Origin: Burkholderiales bacterium
GTDB lineage: Bacteria; Pseudomonadota; Gammaproteobacteria; Burkholderiales; Burkholderiaceae_E
Assembly (NCBI GenBank): GCA_026399835.1
Contig: JAPLQE010000046.1
Location: 20,954 to 84,953 of the forward strand
Direction of reading: 5' to 3'
Length of the DNA: 64,000 bases
Of the stretch, positions 62,208 through 64,000 are shown piece by piece (position 1 is the stretch's first letter; every line of letters starts with the position of its first letter). The notes beneath the pieces were generated by a model. That model had not been told where the DNA came from and made no database searches. It worked only from the letters and a program-made list of their open reading frames with translations. Both the position numbers and the translations under genes were made by a program.

Positions 62208-62570
62208 ATGCGTGCCTTGCTGATGTCCGCCGTGCTGATGACCTGCGCCGCCGCGCAGGCCGAGCCGGCGCGTGAAGGCGATCGGCTCTACAGGGAGAAC
62301 TGCGCGCGCTGCCATGGCGCTCGGGCGGACGGGGATACCCCGATCGCGAGGGTGGTCAAGCCGCCGCCGCCGGACCTGCGGCGCACCAGCCTGAACGACG
62401 CCCAGATCCGGGAGATCGTGACCCAGGGCGGCGAGGGCGTGGGCCGCTCGCCGATCATGCCCAACTGGGGCTTCCAGTTGAGCAGCAAGGAGATCGATGC
62501 GGTCGTCGCCTACGTGACCGGATTGAGGGAGGGCGTCGGTGGCGTCAAGAGTGCAGCACGTTCGCAGTGA
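62208..62570 (+). CDS. Small periplasmic cytochrome c
   Basis: The 120-residue protein has a signal peptide and one haem motif CARCH (Cys32, Cys35, His36), and a distal ligand Met in SPIMPNWG. This is a class I cytochrome c of the cytochrome c552/cbb3-type group. Its last 32 bp overlap the SCO gene. It is probably an electron partner of the peroxidase. Confidence 0.85.
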   Translation: MRALLMSAVLMTCAAAQAEPAREGDRLYRENCARCHGARADGDTPIARVVKPPPPDLRRTSLNDAQIREIVTQGGEGVGRSPIMPNWGFQLSSKEIDAVVAYVTGLREGVGGVKSAARSQ

Positions 62571-63162
62571 TCGTCGCCGGGCCGTGCTGGCGGGGCTGTG
62601 CGCCACCGCGGCGCTCGGTGCCGTCGGCGTCCACCGCGCGGCGAGGGCCCATGCCGGCCCGCACGCGCCCGCCGCCGCCCCGGCCGCCGGCGGCGCCGCG
62701 CCGCGCCCCGGCACGCTGCTCGATCACACCGGCCGCCGCTTCGAGCTCCAGCGCCTGGCCGGCCGGCCGTCGCTGCTGACCTTCGGCTTCACCCAGTGCT
62801 CCAGCACCTGCCCGATGTCGCTGCAGACGGCGACCGAGCTGCTCGCCCGCGGTGCGCCGGATCGCCTGCAGGTGGTCTTCGTCTCGCTCGACCCGCTGGC
62901 CGACACGCCCGCACAGCTCGCGAGGTATCTGGCAGCCTTCTCGCCGGCCATCCTGGGCGTCACCGGCGACCCGGTCGCGATCGAGGCGATGGCCGAGACC
63001 TTCCGCGTCGGCGTGCGGCGCGGCGTGCCGGAGGGGCTGGCCCACAGCTCGATGTGGTATCTGCTCGACGAGCGGGTGGTGGTGCGGAGCGTCGCGAAGT
63101 ACGACGCGCCCGTCGCGGAACTCGAAACCCTGCTGACACGCACGCGTGTCTCGACCCGGTGA
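62539..63162 (+). CDS. SCO1/SenC-type copper-binding thioredoxin-fold protein
   Basis: SCO proteins deliver copper to cuproproteins or act as thiol-redox proteins. The 207-residue product has a twin-Arg-like or Sec leader (DRRRAVLAGLCATAALGAVG), the copper CxxxC motif (Cys87, Cys91 in QCSSTCPMSL) and the third ligand His169 (GLAHSSMW). The start GTG at 62539 is inside the upstream cytochrome gene; a GTG at 62551 is also possible. Its place after the cupredoxin gene suggests it matures that protein or handles its copper. Confidence 0.85.
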   Translation: MASRVQHVRSDRRRAVLAGLCATAALGAVGVHRAARAHAGPHAPAAAPAAGGAAPRPGTLLDHTGRRFELQRLAGRPSLLTFGFTQCSSTCPMSLQTATELLARGAPDRLQVVFVSLDPLADTPAQLARYLAAFSPAILGVTGDPVAIEAMAETFRVGVRRGVPEGLAHSSMWYLLDERVVVRSVAKYDAPVAELETLLTRTRVSTR

Positions 63163-63166
63163 AACC

Positions 63167-64000
63167 ATGAACGACAGCGTCGAACGCGCGAAAGCGCCCC
63201 GACTGGCCCGGATCGGCACGCGGCTCGGCGTCGCGTTCGGTCTGATGGGCGTGCTGATGCTCGGCCTCGGCGCCTTCAGCGCCGCGCGGCTGCAGTCGGT
63301 CTCGCGCGAGTTCGTCGACGTGCTCGACACGCGACTGCCGCGGCTCGAGCTGATGCAGTCGGTGCTCGACGACCTCAACGGCCTGAACATCGCCGCGCGC
63401 GACGCGATCGGTGCGTCGGCCGAGGAGATGACACCGCTGATCGCCCGCATCGACAAGGGCCGCGAGCAGGTCGGCTCGAAGGTCCAGCAGCTGCAGGACG
63501 CGTTCAAGGATGACGGCGAGCTCGGGGCGAAGACCGCCGAGGAGTTCGCCGGCCACGGCTCGGGCGTGCTGGTCTCGCTGGTGAAGTTCACGCGGGCGCT
63601 GCGCGCGCAGAACGCCGAGGCGGCCACGCGAACGCTGCGCGAGTCGATCCAGCCCCGGCTCAACGGGATGATGACCGCGGTCGAGTCCTACCGCGGTGGG
63701 CAGCTCGCCGCGCTGCAGGACGGCAAGGCGAAGGTCGATCGGGCGACGCGCTCGGCGCTGGTCGCGATCGCGGTGCTGGTCGGCGTGTCGCTGGTCGTCG
63801 CGGGCGTCGCGAGCCTGCTGATCGCGCGCTCGATCACGCGGCCGCTCGGCGATGCGGTCGATGCCGGCCAGGCGATCGCCGACGGCGATCTGCGGGTGCG
63901 CCCGGCCTCGGGCGTTCGCCACGAGGCCGGCATGGTGATGGCGGCGCTGCGCGGCATCAGCGAGCGCATCGGCGAGGTGGTGCGCAGCATCCGCGGCGCG
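63167..64000 (+). CDS. Methyl-accepting chemotaxis protein, 5' part (3' end outside window)
   Basis: The frame opens at ATG 63167, 4 bp after the SCO gene stop, and runs to the right edge (278 residues). It has a first membrane helix (about residues 21-43), a periplasmic four-helix-bundle-like sensor with conserved LDDLNGLNIAARDA, a second helix (about 199-220), a HAMP domain (ITRPLGDAVDAGQAIADGDLRV) and the beginning of the signalling domain. The methyl-accepting part lies beyond the edge. Its link to the redox cluster suggests it senses redox or copper-related signals; this is inference. Confidence 0.85.
   Translation, partial: MNDSVERAKAPRLARIGTRLGVAFGLMGVLMLGLGAFSAARLQSVSREFVDVLDTRLPRLELMQSVLDDLNGLNIAARDAIGASAEEMTPLIARIDKGREQVGSKVQQLQDAFKDDGELGAKTAEEFAGHGSGVLVSLVKFTRALRAQNAEAATRTLRESIQPRLNGMMTAVESYRGGQLAALQDGKAKVDRATRSALVAIAVLVGVSLVVAGVASLLIARSITRPLGDAVDAGQAIADGDLRVRPASGVRHEAGMVMAALRGISERIGEVVRSIRGA

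Overview
The window is very G+C-rich (about 70% by eye) and densely coded. It has the gene content of a betaproteobacterium, most likely of the order Burkholderiales. The signs are the mreBCD-mrdA-rodA block divergent from gatCAB, a DUF2788 protein, a Bug-type tricarboxylate-binding protein, an HU-family protein with a long Ala/Lys/Pro tail, RdgC, and a PcaR-type regulator beside a 3-oxoadipate CoA-transferase. I see no rRNA, tRNA, CRISPR array, transposase or prophage genes. The species cannot be named from this stretch.

Layout. 0-13 kb: a hybrid histidine kinase with a haem-like CxxCH motif (cut at the left edge); a leftward operon of SMUG1-type uracil-DNA glycosylase, fused membrane/spermidine-synthase protein and purT, preceded by a promoter-terminator unit that looks like a small RNA or attenuator; a cupin; a degenerate-GGDEF/EAL protein; two oxidoreductases; an array of 8-bp repeats; and a TerC-family gene behind a yybP-ykoY (manganese) riboswitch. 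13-24.7 kb: cell-shape genes (mreBCD, mrdA, rodA) divergent from gatC-gatA-lipoprotein-gatB, then an I42-like lipoprotein, pyrE and exonuclease III. 24.9-35.5 kb: aldose sugar dehydrogenase, M48 protease, ampG, an omega-aminotransferase, small membrane proteins, a phosphoesterase, a Bug protein with an acyl-CoA synthetase, and a VapBC module with a double palindromic operator.

35.6-41 kb is an aromatic-catabolism cluster: an IclR/PcaR regulator and its operator, the 3-oxoadipate CoA-transferase pair, a small Rieske protein, a hydroxyquinol-type intradiol dioxygenase, an NTF2-like protein, a RutE-like reductase and a TauE/SafE permease. 41-54 kb holds Hsp20, a decayed FG-GAP lipoprotein gene, a class III aminotransferase, a cobalamin-riboswitch-controlled B12 uptake operon (btuB, F, C, D), an EamA transporter, a CoA-transferase, an AbrB/PIN remnant, a stand-alone GyrB-type TOPRIM protein and a deleted enolase-superfamily gene. 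Several genes here have apparently lost internal segments while staying in frame, including the ABC ATPase, which lacks its signature motif.

54-64 kb: rdgC, psd, the HU/H1-like gene, a GST, a ChrR-like cupin, a YedK-type SRAP protein, a nucleoside deoxyribosyltransferase, and finally a rightward cluster of di-haem peroxidase, cupredoxin, cytochrome c, SCO protein and chemoreceptor (cut at the right edge). That last cluster looks like a periplasmic copper/haem redox module tied to a sensor. All functions are inferred from reading sequence; no database search was run.
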